A DNA stretch of 20,912 nucleotides from JBBQWS01 sp038210415 (GTDB lineage: Bacteria > Actinomycetota > Actinomycetes > Prado026), in contig JBBQWS010000054.1 in the NCBI GenBank assembly GCA_038210415.1, forward strand, positions 1 to 20,912, read 5' to 3'. Each line of letters starts with the position of its first letter. The first letter of the stretch is position 1. The notes beneath the pieces were generated by a model, which worked only from the letters and a program-made list of their open reading frames with translations, ran no database searches and was not told where the DNA came from. This document shows positions 6,921-14,619 of this stretch, one piece after another. Position numbers and translations under genes: made by a program.

Positions 6921-9900
6921 ATGGGCGACTCGTTCGTGCACCTGCACGTCCACACCGAGTACTCCATGCTCGACGGCGCCGCCCGGCTCAAGGACCTGTT
7001 CAAGGAGTCCGCCCGGCTCGAGATGCCCGCCTTGGCGATGACCGACCACGGCAACGTGTTCGGTGCGTACGACTTCTGGAAGCAGGGCACGGCCGCCGGG
7101 GTCAAGCCGATCATCGGCATGGAGGGCTACTACGTCCCGATCGGCAGCCGGTTCGACCGGGCCCCGTTCGACTTCGGGTCCGGCTCCGGCGACACCGGCG
7201 AGGCCGGGGCGGAGGGGATGGCCAAGGGCAAGCAGGCCTACACCCACATGACGCTGCTGGCCGAGACCACCGAGGGCATGCACAACCTGTTCCGGATCTC
7301 GTCGCTGGCCAGCCTCGAGGGCTTCTACCGCAAGCCCCGCTTCGACCGCGACCTGATTGAGCGGTACGGCAAAGGCCTCATCGCGACGACCGGCTGCCCC
7401 TCGGGCGAGGTCAACCGCTGGCTGCAGGCCGGGCAGTACGACAAGGCCCGCCAGGCCGCCGCCGACTACCGCGACATCTTCGGCCCGGGCAACTTCTACG
7501 CCGAGGTGATGGACCACGGGCTCGGCATCGAGCGGCAGACCCGGTCCGACCTGATCAAGATCGCCCGCGACCTCGGGCTGCCGCTCCTCGCGACCAACGA
7601 CCTCCACTACACCTACCAGTCCGACGCCGAGGCCCACGAGGTGCTGCTCTGCGTCCAGACCGGCAAGACGCTGGCCGACCCCGGCCGGTTCCGGTTCGAC
7701 GCGACCGACTTCTACCTCAAGACCCCCGCCGAGATGCGGTCCGTCTGGAGCGAGCTCCCCGAGGCCTGCGACAACACCCTCGAGATCGCCGAGCGGTGCG
7801 AGGTCACGTTCGCCGAGGGCCGCGACCTGATGCCGCGGTTCCCGGCTCCGCCCGGTGAGTCCGAGGAGTCGTTCCTGATCAAGGAGGTCGAGCGCGGGCT
7901 GCACCACCGCTTCCCCGGAGGCATCCCCGACGCCCATCGCAAGCAGGCCGAGTACGAAGTCGGCGTGATCATCCAGATGGGCTTCCCGGGGTACTTCCTG
8001 GTCACGGCCGACCTGGTGCGCTACGCCAAGGACAACGGCATCCGGGTCGGGCCGGGTCGTGGGTCCGCCGCGGGCGCCCTGATCGCCTACGCGTTGGGCA
8101 TCACCGAGCTCGACCCGATCAAGCACGGACTGCTGTTCGAGCGCTTCCTCAACCCCGAACGCATCTCGATGCCCGACATCGACCTCGACTTCGACGAGCG
8201 CAGGCGCGGCGACATGATCCGCTACGCCACCGAGAAGTACGGCGAGGAGCGGGTCGCGCAGATCATCACTTACGGCACGATCAAGGCGAAGGCCGCGATC
8301 AAGGACGCCGCTCGCGTGCTCGGCTACCCGTACGCCCTGGGCGACCGGATCACCAAGGCGATGCCGCCGCCGGTGATGGGCAAGGACATGCCGCTGTCCG
8401 GGCTGTTCGACGCGACCAACAGCCGCTACTCCGAGGCTGGGGAGTTCCGCGGGCTCTACGACACCGACCCCGACATCAAGCGGGTCGTCGACACCGCCAA
8501 GGGCCTCGAGGGCCTCAAGCGGCAGATGGGCGTGCACGCCGCGGGGGTGATCCTTTGCGCCGAGCCGCTGCTCGATGTCATCCCGATCCAGCGGCGCGAC
8601 CAGGACGGCGCGATCATCACCCAGTTCGACATGGGCGCGTGCGAGTCGCTCGGCCTGCTCAAGATGGACTTCCTCGGGCTGCGCAACCTCACCGTCCTCG
8701 ACGACTGCCTGGCTGACATCAAGCTGAACCGCAGCCAGACCGTGGTTCTCGAGCAGCTCGAGCTGGACGACCGGGCCGCGTACGAGCTGCTGTCCCGAGG
8801 CGACACGCTCGGCGTCTTCCAGCTCGACGGCGGGCCGATGCGTTCGCTGCTGCGCTCGATGCAGCCGGACAACTTCGAGGACATCTCGGCCGTCCTGGCG
8901 CTCTACCGGCCGGGCCCGATGGGCGCAAACGCCCACAACGACTACGCCGACCGCAAGAACGGTCGCAAGCCGGTCGTCGCGATCCACCCTGAGCTCGAGC
9001 AGCCGCTGGCCGAGATCCTCGGCGAGTCGTACGGCCTGATCGTGTACCAGGAGCAGGTCATGGCGATCGCGCAGCAGCTCGCCGGGTACTCCCTCGGCGC
9101 CGCCGACCTGCTCCGTCGGGCCATGGGCAAGAAGAAGAAGGAGATCCTCGACAAGGAGTACATCCCGTTCTCCGAGGGCATGGCGGCGAACGGCTACTCC
9201 AAGGCCGCGATCAAGACGTTGTGGGACATCCTCGTCCCGTTCTCCGACTACGCGTTCAACAAGGCGCACACCGCCGGGTACGGCCTGGTGTCGTACTGGA
9301 CGGCGTACCTCAAGGCCAACTTCCCGGCCGAGTACATGTCGGCACTGCTGACCTCGGTCAAGGACGACAAGGACAAGTCGGCGCTGTACCTCAACGAGTG
9401 CCGGCGCATGGGGATCAAGGTGCTGCCCCCCGACGTCAACGAGTCCGAGTCCAACTTCACCCCGGTGGGCACCGACATCCGGTTCGGGCTGTCGGCCATC
9501 CGCAACGTCGGCGAGAACGTCGTCGACTCGATCGTGGCCACCCGCAAGGCCAAGGGCCGGTTCGTCGACTTCTACGACTTCCTGCGCAAAGTCGACGCCG
9601 TCGCGTGCAACAAGCGGACGGTCGAGTCGTTGATCAAGGCGGGTTCGTTCGACTCGCTGGGGCACACCCGGCGCGGCCTCGTCGCGGTGCACACCGACGC
9701 CATCGACGCGTTCATGGAGACCAAGCGCAACGAGGCGATCGGCCAGTTCGACCTGTTCAGCTTCGGCGATGACGCACCAGGGGAGGGAATCCCAGCGGCG
9801 GACGTCGTGGCCACGCCGCCGATCCCGGCCGGTGAGTGGGACAAGGTCACCCTGCTCGCCGCCGAGCGCGACATGCTGGGCCTGTACGTCTCGGACCACC

Positions 9901-10475
9901 CGCTGTTCGGCGTCGAGCACCTGCTGGCCGCGGCGGCCGACTGCTCGATCGCGCAGCTGATGGCCGACGAGGACCGGAGCGACGGCTCGATGGTCACGAT
10001 CGCGGGGATGATCTCGGGCATCCAGCGCAAGGTCACCAAGCAGGGCAGCTCGTGGGCGATCGTCGCGCTCGAGGACCTCGAGGGCGTGATCGACGTCATG
10101 GTGTTCCCGCAGACCTACCAGCTGATTGCGACCCAGCTCGTCGAGGACACCGTGGTCGTCGTACGCGGGCGGCTCGACAAGCGCGAGGACAGCCCCAAGC
10201 TCGTCGCGATGGAGCTGACGATCCCCGACCTGTCCGAAGGTCCCCGGGGCCCGGTCGTCATCTCGTTGCCGGTGGCGCGCTGCATCCCGCCGGTTGTCGA
10301 CCGGCTCAAGGAGGTCCTCGCGACCCACCCGGGTGTCACCGAGGTCCATCTCGAGCTGCAGCAACGGGCCGGCCGCAGCACACTCATGCGGCTCGACGAC
10401 CGGCTGCGGGTCAACCCCGGACCCGCGCTTTTCGGCGACCTCAAAGCACTGCTCGGGCCGGGCTCGGTTGTCTGA
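6921..10475 (+). CDS. dnaE: DNA polymerase III alpha subunit (replicative DnaE1 type)
   Basis: At 1184 residues this is a full-length C-family replicative polymerase. The N-terminal PHP domain has FVHLHVHTEYSMLDG, MTDHGN, GMEGYY, YTHM, TTGCPSGE and NDLHY. The residues H9, H11, D18, H43, E68, H109, C159, D227 and H229 are all present and could form the PHP metal site. In Mycobacterium tuberculosis DnaE1 this site provides proofreading (established for that protein). GPGRGSAAGALIAYALGIT and the polymerase aspartates in MPDIDLDFDERRRG (about 417-429) mark the palm. The tandem HhH/beta-binding region follows (YAFNKAHTAGYGLVSYW), then an OB fold from about residue 1024 (MVTIAGMISGIQRKVTKQG). A Gly/Asp-rich insert near 77-103 looks lineage-specific. 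The gene is followed with 8-bp overlap by an amidohydrolase. Confidence 0.98.
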   Translation: MGDSFVHLHVHTEYSMLDGAARLKDLFKESARLEMPALAMTDHGNVFGAYDFWKQGTAAGVKPIIGMEGYYVPIGSRFDRAPFDFGSGSGDTGEAGAEGMAKGKQAYTHMTLLAETTEGMHNLFRISSLASLEGFYRKPRFDRDLIERYGKGLIATTGCPSGEVNRWLQAGQYDKARQAAADYRDIFGPGNFYAEVMDHGLGIERQTRSDLIKIARDLGLPLLATNDLHYTYQSDAEAHEVLLCVQTGKTLADPGRFRFDATDFYLKTPAEMRSVWSELPEACDNTLEIAERCEVTFAEGRDLMPRFPAPPGESEESFLIKEVERGLHHRFPGGIPDAHRKQAEYEVGVIIQMGFPGYFLVTADLVRYAKDNGIRVGPGRGSAAGALIAYALGITELDPIKHGLLFERFLNPERISMPDIDLDFDERRRGDMIRYATEKYGEERVAQIITYGTIKAKAAIKDAARVLGYPYALGDRITKAMPPPVMGKDMPLSGLFDATNSRYSEAGEFRGLYDTDPDIKRVVDTAKGLEGLKRQMGVHAAGVILCAEPLLDVIPIQRRDQDGAIITQFDMGACESLGLLKMDFLGLRNLTVLDDCLADIKLNRSQTVVLEQLELDDRAAYELLSRGDTLGVFQLDGGPMRSLLRSMQPDNFEDISAVLALYRPGPMGANAHNDYADRKNGRKPVVAIHPELEQPLAEILGESYGLIVYQEQVMAIAQQLAGYSLGAADLLRRAMGKKKKEILDKEYIPFSEGMAANGYSKAAIKTLWDILVPFSDYAFNKAHTAGYGLVSYWTAYLKANFPAEYMSALLTSVKDDKDKSALYLNECRRMGIKVLPPDVNESESNFTPVGTDIRFGLSAIRNVGENVVDSIVATRKAKGRFVDFYDFLRKVDAVACNKRTVESLIKAGSFDSLGHTRRGLVAVHTDAIDAFMETKRNEAIGQFDLFSFGDDAPGEGIPAADVVATPPIPAGEWDKVTLLAAERDMLGLYVSDHPLFGVEHLLAAAADCSIAQLMADEDRSDGSMVTIAGMISGIQRKVTKQGSSWAIVALEDLEGVIDVMVFPQTYQLIATQLVEDTVVVVRGRLDKREDSPKLVAMELTIPDLSEGPRGPVVISLPVARCIPPVVDRLKEVLATHPGVTEVHLELQQRAGRSTLMRLDDRLRVNPGPALFGDLKALLGPGSVV

Positions 10476-11505
10476 GGCCGTTGCCCTGAGGGGCTCGGTG
10501 TGGCCCGGCGGTCCCGCTGCGCCGATCGACGACGGCCAGGTCGAGGTCGACGACTCCGGGCTGGTCACCTACGTGGGGGTCCGGCGTCCGGCGGCGGGGC
10601 TCGTCCTCGCTGGTGGCTGGGTGGGGCCGGCGCTGGTCGACACGCACGTCCACCTCGCGTTCGGCGAGCCGGGGCTCGCGCTGCGCGGCGGTGTCGGAGC
10701 GGTGCGAGACCTCGGCGCGCCGATCGAAGACGCCAGGCGCTGGCGCGATGCCGCAGGTGGCCCGGTCGTCGCGATCGCTGGCCCGATCGTCACGTCGGTG
10801 GGCGGCTACCCCGCGTACGCCTGGGGGCCGGGCGGGTACGCGCAGTTCGCCGGAAGCCCCGACGACGCGCGGACCGCCGTTGCCGGGCTCGTCGCTGCGG
10901 GCGTCGACGTGGTCAAGCTGGCGCTGCAACCTGCCCCCGGGCACCCGGCGCCGTCGGCTGAGGTGGCCGCAGCCGTGGTGGGTGCCGCTCATGAGGCAGG
11001 GTTGGCCGTCACGGCGCACGCCCTCTCCGTCGCGATGGTCGAGCGGGCCCTGGACGCTGGGGTCGACGAGCTCGCCCACGTTCCGGTCGACCTGCTTCCG
11101 GTCGCGCTGGTGCGACGGATCGCCGACGCGGGCGCTGTCGTCTCGTCGAGCCTGCTCACCCATTCGGACACCGGTCACACGCTCGCGAACGCGGCGGCGC
11201 TGGTCGCAGCCGGCGCCCGACTGGTCTACGGGACCGACCTGGGCAACGTCGGGACGCGGCCTGGGGCCGAGCCGCGCGAGCTCGAGCTGCTGGCCGCAGC
11301 GGGGCTCGGCCGCTGGGGCGCGCTCCGGGCGGCCACGGATCTCGCTGCATCGGTGGCAGGATTGGCCGGTCGGGTCCCCGGACGCGGCCGGCTGCTCGTC
11401 GGGCAACCAGCTTCGGCCGTACTGCTGCCGGGTGACCCGGTGCTCGACCCAGCGGTGTGGCGGACGCCCACCGCGGTCGTCCAGGGAGTGCTGGTGCTGC
11501 AGTGA
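10468..11505 (+). CDS. Metal-dependent amidohydrolase (imidazolonepropionase-like)
   Basis: The frame is open well into dnaE, so the start must be inferred. TTG 10468 overlaps dnaE by 8 bp and gives MSEAVALRGSVWPGG, including the usual first strand of the domain. GTG 10498, behind AGGGG, is the alternative but would cut that strand. From TTG the product is 345 residues. Amidohydrolase ligands are in order: VDTHVH (His60, His62), VVKLAL with Lys150 (the position that is carboxylated in binuclear members), VTAHALS with His184, ELAHVP with His204 and YGTDLGN with Asp257. This set predicts a zinc-dependent hydrolase of cyclic amides or related bonds. The substrate is unknown. It is probably co-transcribed with dnaE, although no functional link is apparent, and it shares a GTGA junction with the next gene. 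Confidence 0.88.
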   Translation: MSEAVALRGSVWPGGPAAPIDDGQVEVDDSGLVTYVGVRRPAAGLVLAGGWVGPALVDTHVHLAFGEPGLALRGGVGAVRDLGAPIEDARRWRDAAGGPVVAIAGPIVTSVGGYPAYAWGPGGYAQFAGSPDDARTAVAGLVAAGVDVVKLALQPAPGHPAPSAEVAAAVVGAAHEAGLAVTAHALSVAMVERALDAGVDELAHVPVDLLPVALVRRIADAGAVVSSSLLTHSDTGHTLANAAALVAAGARLVYGTDLGNVGTRPGAEPRELELLAAAGLGRWGALRAATDLAASVAGLAGRVPGRGRLLVGQPASAVLLPGDPVLDPAVWRTPTAVVQGVLVLQ

Positions 11506-12116
11506 CGCAAGTCGAGCCCGTGGTCGAGTCCGCGGCGTCGCCCGTCCGGCGCACCGGTGTGCCGCTGCTGCTCGTGGCGATCGACCTCGCGGGGGTGGCG
11601 CTGGGGCTGCTGTGGTGGCGGCTCGCGCCGGTGGCCCAGGTGCGGGTCCAGTCGGACGGCGCCTACTACCTGGACCCGGTACCGCAGGAGTTCATCACCG
11701 GCGACCTGTGGTTCGCGCTGCTCAGCATCGTCCTCGGCGTGCTCAGCGGGCTCATCGCCCACCGGCTGGTGCGGTCCAGCTCGTCCCTACCCGTGGTCCT
11801 GCTCGCGGTCAACGGCGCACTGGCCGCGGTGATCGGGTGGCGCCTGGGCCTCTGGCTCGGCTTGGTCGACCTGAGGCCGTTGCGCAGCGCGGCGGAGGGC
11901 ACCGTCTCATCGGTACCGCTCGAGCTCACAGCGCTGGGGTTCCTGGTCCTCTTCCCCGTTGCCGCGTTGGTCGCGTGGCTGCTGCTGGACCTCTGGGGCG
12001 ACTTCCGGCGGCGGGGTGACGCGGTGCCGCGGCTGAGCCCGCACGCCCCGATCTGGCCGGACGCACCGATCAGCCCGGACGTCCCACCGGAGCCATCAGC
12101 GCCGCCGTCAGCCTGA
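11502..12116 (+). CDS. Four-helix membrane protein, DUF2567-like
   Basis: GTG 11502 overlaps the amidohydrolase stop (GTGA) and gives 204 residues. Hydrophobic segments lie at about 19-40, 69-90, 96-120 and 141-163. Between helices 1 and 2 is an extracytoplasmic-looking loop with VQSDGAYYLDPVPQEFITGDLWFA. GWRLGLWLG and VPLELTALGFLVLFP mark the later helices. This pattern resembles the actinobacterial DUF2567 family as I remember it, and no function is established. The last 16 codons encode a Pro/Ser-rich tail that lies in the 47-bp antisense overlap with the YbaK-type gene; it is the least constrained part of the protein. An expression link to dnaE through the amidohydrolase is likely from the tight spacing. 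Confidence 0.8.
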   Translation: MTQVEPVVESAASPVRRTGVPLLLVAIDLAGVALGLLWWRLAPVAQVRVQSDGAYYLDPVPQEFITGDLWFALLSIVLGVLSGLIAHRLVRSSSSLPVVLLAVNGALAAVIGWRLGLWLGLVDLRPLRSAAEGTVSSVPLELTALGFLVLFPVAALVAWLLLDLWGDFRRRGDAVPRLSPHAPIWPDAPISPDVPPEPSAPPSA

Positions 12117-12564
12117 CCAGGTCGGTCGGGGCGAGCTCGATGTCGAAGCCGCGGCGGCCGCCGGAGACGAACACCGTGGCGTGGTCCAGTGCGCTGGTGT
12201 CGACGACGGTCGGGTGCGGGTTGCGCTGACCCAGCGGGCTGATGCCGCCGAGCACGTAGCCTGTCGCGCGTTCGGCGTCCTTGGGTGCGGCGATCTCGGC
12301 TCGCTTCCCGCCCGCTGCGGCCGCTAGCGCCTTCAGGTCGAGCTGACCGCTGACGGGTACAACGGCCACGGTGAGCGCACCGTCGACCCGGGCCAGCAGG
12401 GTCTTGAACACCCGGTCCGGGCTGACCCCCAGCGCGTCCGCGGCTTCGAGCCCGTACGACTTGGCGGCGGGGTCATGGGCGTACGGGTGCGCGGTGAACT
12501 CCACGCCAGCCGCAGCCAGGGCCAGCACCGCGGGCGTCCCGCCTCCGGCCTTCGGTTTCGCCAC
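12070..12564 (-). CDS. ybaK: YbaK/EbsC-type aminoacyl-tRNA deacylase
   Basis: This 164-residue single-domain protein matches the YbaK family in length and motifs: VEFTAHPYAHDPAAKSYGLE, DRVFKTLLARVDG with the conserved lysine (Lys54), VAVVPVSGQLDLKAL, and KDAERATGYVLGGISPLGQ. Family members hydrolyse Cys-tRNA(Pro) and related mischarged tRNAs in trans, protecting translation fidelity. The start is GTG 12564, which sits directly behind a leaderless-type -10 element. The gene runs in the same direction as the LON-domain gene, 21 bp downstream of its stop. Its 3' end overlaps the convergent membrane-protein gene by 47 bp, so the two transcripts are complementary over at least that stretch. Confidence 0.92.
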   Translation of the reverse strand: MAKPKAGGGTPAVLALAAAGVEFTAHPYAHDPAAKSYGLEAADALGVSPDRVFKTLLARVDGALTVAVVPVSGQLDLKALAAAAGGKRAEIAAPKDAERATGYVLGGISPLGQRNPHPTVVDTSALDHATVFVSGGRRGFDIELAPTDLVRLTAALMAPVGRPG

Positions 12565-12576
12565 CGCGCCACCCTA
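12565..12576 (-). promoter_or_regulatory. Leaderless -10 promoter of the YbaK-type gene
   Basis: On the minus strand TAGGGT (12576-12571) is followed by six bases (GGCGCG) and then GTG 12564. It lies in the 21-bp gap after the LON-domain gene. This suggests the YbaK-type gene can be transcribed independently. A weak Shine-Dalgarno reading of the same bases (AGGGTGG) is the alternative. Confidence 0.5.
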
Positions 12577-12585
12577 AGCGCCCGG

Positions 12586-13269
12586 CTAGTTGGGGGAGAC
12601 CGGCTGGCGGTGGTAGTCGACCGCGGGCAGGCTCGGCAGCTCACGCAGGACGGCGGCCTCGCGACGCAGCAGGCTGAGCTCACGGCGCAGCCGGCCACTG
12701 GTGTCGGGCTCGGCAAGCAGTGCCTGCTGGTCGCTGAGGTCGAGCACCATCGAGGCCGCGACCACGTACGACAGCGCGGTCGGGTCGGCGGGGACCCCGG
12801 ACCCGTCACCGTCGTCCTGGTCGACGGAGAAGCCCTGAGCGGCGCCGAGCTCGGCGCGGTAGTGCGCGAACGACTCGGCTACGGACCGGGCCAGCACCGA
12901 GGCGTCCCCGCCGCGGGACTCCTCGAGCCACTCGACGCTGCCCTGGAGGTACGGCTGGGATTCGTCGATCGCGATCAGCCGGAACCGGCGGGCCCCGCTG
13001 GAGACGATGTCGTACCGTCCGTCCTCGTACTGCTCGACGGACCTCAGCAGAGCCGTGCAGCCGATGTCGTGCAGCGCCAGCACGCCGTCGGGGCCGACTT
13101 CGCGTCCGGCCCGGATCGCCACGACGCCGAAAGCCCTCGGGTCGCCGTCGGGTCGGCGCACCAGCTCGGCGACGAGCACGCGGTAGCGGTCCTCGAAGAT
13201 GTGCAGGGGGAGCACCAGGCCGGGGTACAGGACGGCGCCGAGCGGGAACAGCGGGATCAACTCGGTCAC
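12586..13269 (-). CDS. LON peptidase substrate-binding domain protein
   Basis: This 227-residue protein begins with IPLFPLGAVLYPGLVLPLHIFEDRYR, the hallmark opening of the N-terminal substrate-binding domain of Lon protease, with the conserved LPLHIFEDRYR block at about 20-30. FGVVAI, IGCTALL and a GARRFRLIAI strand continue the fold. No AAA+ or Ser-Lys protease domain follows, so this is a stand-alone domain. Such proteins are common in actinobacteria and their role is not established, although substrate or peptide binding is a reasonable inference. The C-terminal half is mostly helical and acidic. GTG 13269 is the start, in line with a leaderless promoter that is divergent from hisD. It precedes the YbaK-type gene on the same strand. 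Confidence 0.88.
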   Translation of the reverse strand: MTELIPLFPLGAVLYPGLVLPLHIFEDRYRVLVAELVRRPDGDPRAFGVVAIRAGREVGPDGVLALHDIGCTALLRSVEQYEDGRYDIVSSGARRFRLIAIDESQPYLQGSVEWLEESRGGDASVLARSVAESFAHYRAELGAAQGFSVDQDDGDGSGVPADPTALSYVVAASMVLDLSDQQALLAEPDTSGRLRRELSLLRREAAVLRELPSLPAVDYHRQPVSPN

Positions 13270-13281
13270 GTCTCGAGCCTA
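13270..13281 (-). promoter_or_regulatory. Leaderless -10 promoter of the LON-domain gene
   Basis: On the minus strand TAGGCT (13281-13276) is followed by six bases (CGAGAC) and then GTG 13269. There is no Shine-Dalgarno sequence. It lies back to back with the hisD promoter in a 36-bp divergent gap, so the two core promoters almost touch. Confidence 0.6.
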
Positions 13282-13293
13282 CGGCCTGGGATT

Positions 13294-13305
13294 TAGACTG
13301 GCCGC
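13294..13305 (+). promoter_or_regulatory. Leaderless -10 promoter of the his operon
   Basis: TAGACT (13294-13299) is followed by six bases and then ATG 13306, so transcription would start at the A of the start codon. No ribosome-binding site precedes hisD. No TTGAC-like -35 is visible. With such a start there is no room for a his leader peptide, attenuator or riboswitch upstream of hisD. Confidence 0.65.
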
Positions 13306-14619
13306 ATGATGCGGCGGATAGACGTGCGGGGCCGGGCGCTGACCCCTGGCGAGCTGGGCGAGGTCGTGCCTCGAGCCGCCCTCGACGTCGAGGCGGCTCT
13401 GGCCGTCGTCCGGCCGATCTGCGACGAGGTGCGCGATCGGGGCGAGGCCGCGCTGTACGACCTCGGCGAGCGCTTCGACGGGGTGCGGCCGCCGCACCTG
13501 CGGGTGCCCGTCGAGCGGTTGGCGCAGGCGCTCGAGGCACTCGACCCGGCCGTACGGCTGGCCCTCGAAGAGTCGATCCGGCGGGCCCGGCTCGTCCACG
13601 AGGACCAGCGCCGCACCGACGTCACCACCGAGGTGGTGCCGGGTGGCACGGTCACCGAGCGCTGGGTCCCGGTCGACCGGGTCGGCCTGTACGTGCCGGG
13701 CGGCAAGGCGGTCTACCCCAGCAGCGTCGTGATGAATGTCGTGCCGGCGCAGACGGCCGGCGTGCCCTCGCTCGCCGTCGCGAGTCCGCCGCAGCGTGAC
13801 TTCGGTGGGCTGCCGCACCCGACGATCCTTGCTGCGTGCGCCCTGCTGGGCGTCGACGAGGTCTACGCCGTCGGCGGCGCCCAGGCGGTGGCGATGTTCG
13901 CCTACGGCGCGGGGCAGTGTCGGCCGGCCGCGCTGGTCACCGGCCCGGGCAACGTCTACGTCGCTGCGGCCAAGCGGCTGCTCAAGGGGCGGATCGGCAT
14001 CGACTCCGAGGCCGGCCCTACCGAGATCCTGGTGATCGCCGACGACACCGCCGACCCGGCCCACGTGGCGTCCGACCTGATCAGCCAGGCAGAGCACGAC
14101 ACTATCGCCGCGGCCGTGCTGGTGACCCCGAGCGAGGCTCTGGCCGATGCCGTTGCCATTGCTGTCGCCGAGCAGGTGGCCGCGACCAAGCACGTCGAGC
14201 GCATCACGGAGGCGCTCGGCGGCCGGCAGTCAGCGGTGGTCCTGGTCGACGACCTCGACGCTGCCGTCCTCGTCGCCAACGCGTACGCCGCCGAGCACCT
14301 CGAGATCCAGACCCGCGACGCTGCGGCGCTGGCCGGGCGGATCCGCAACGCGGGTGCGATCTTCATCGGCGCCTGGGCGCCGGTCTCGCTGGGTGACTAC
14401 TGCGCCGGCTCGAACCACGTCCTGCCCACAGGCGGCTGCGCGTGCCACTCCAGCGGGCTTTCGGTGCAGTCGTTCCTGCGCGGGATCCACGTCGTCGACT
14501 ACTCCGAGCAGGCGCTACGTGACGTGGCCCACCACGTGGTCGCCCTGGCCGGGGCCGAGGACCTGCCCGCCCACGCCGCGGCGGTCCAGGTCCGGTTCCC
14601 CGCCGGCGCCGACGCATGA
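13306..14619 (+). CDS. hisD: Histidinol dehydrogenase
   Basis: HisD catalyses the last two oxidations of histidine synthesis, L-histidinol to L-histidine, with NAD+ and zinc. The 437-residue length is standard. Family blocks are all present: GLYVPGGKAVYPSSVVMNV, AVGGAQAVAMFAYG, GPGNVYVAAAKR with IDSEAGPTEI, the ISQAEHD zinc-site region, and AAEHLEI with the catalytic Glu-His pair. The C-terminal SNHVLPTGGCACHSSGLSV block has the CACHSS variant that I recall from actinobacterial HisD proteins. ATG 13306 is favoured over the adjacent in-frame ATG 13309 because it sits at the predicted transcription start. hisD is the first gene of the his operon here, with hisC overlapping it by 4 bp. Confidence 0.97.
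   Translation: MMRRIDVRGRALTPGELGEVVPRAALDVEAALAVVRPICDEVRDRGEAALYDLGERFDGVRPPHLRVPVERLAQALEALDPAVRLALEESIRRARLVHEDQRRTDVTTEVVPGGTVTERWVPVDRVGLYVPGGKAVYPSSVVMNVVPAQTAGVPSLAVASPPQRDFGGLPHPTILAACALLGVDEVYAVGGAQAVAMFAYGAGQCRPAALVTGPGNVYVAAAKRLLKGRIGIDSEAGPTEILVIADDTADPAHVASDLISQAEHDTIAAAVLVTPSEALADAVAIAVAEQVAATKHVERITEALGGRQSAVVLVDDLDAAVLVANAYAAEHLEIQTRDAAALAGRIRNAGAIFIGAWAPVSLGDYCAGSNHVLPTGGCACHSSGLSVQSFLRGIHVVDYSEQALRDVAHHVVALAGAEDLPAHAAAVQVRFPAGADA

Noticed and set aside
6888..10568. A 1226-codon open frame antisense to dnaE
   Set aside because: It lies opposite a certain gene. Its translation is Asp/Arg/Val/Gly-rich without recognisable motifs, and it is explained by the strong G/C third-position bias of dnaE.
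13270..13305. A his leader peptide, T-box or riboswitch upstream of hisD
   Set aside because: The gap to the divergent gene is only 36 bp and the likely transcript begins at the start codon, leaving no room for a leader.
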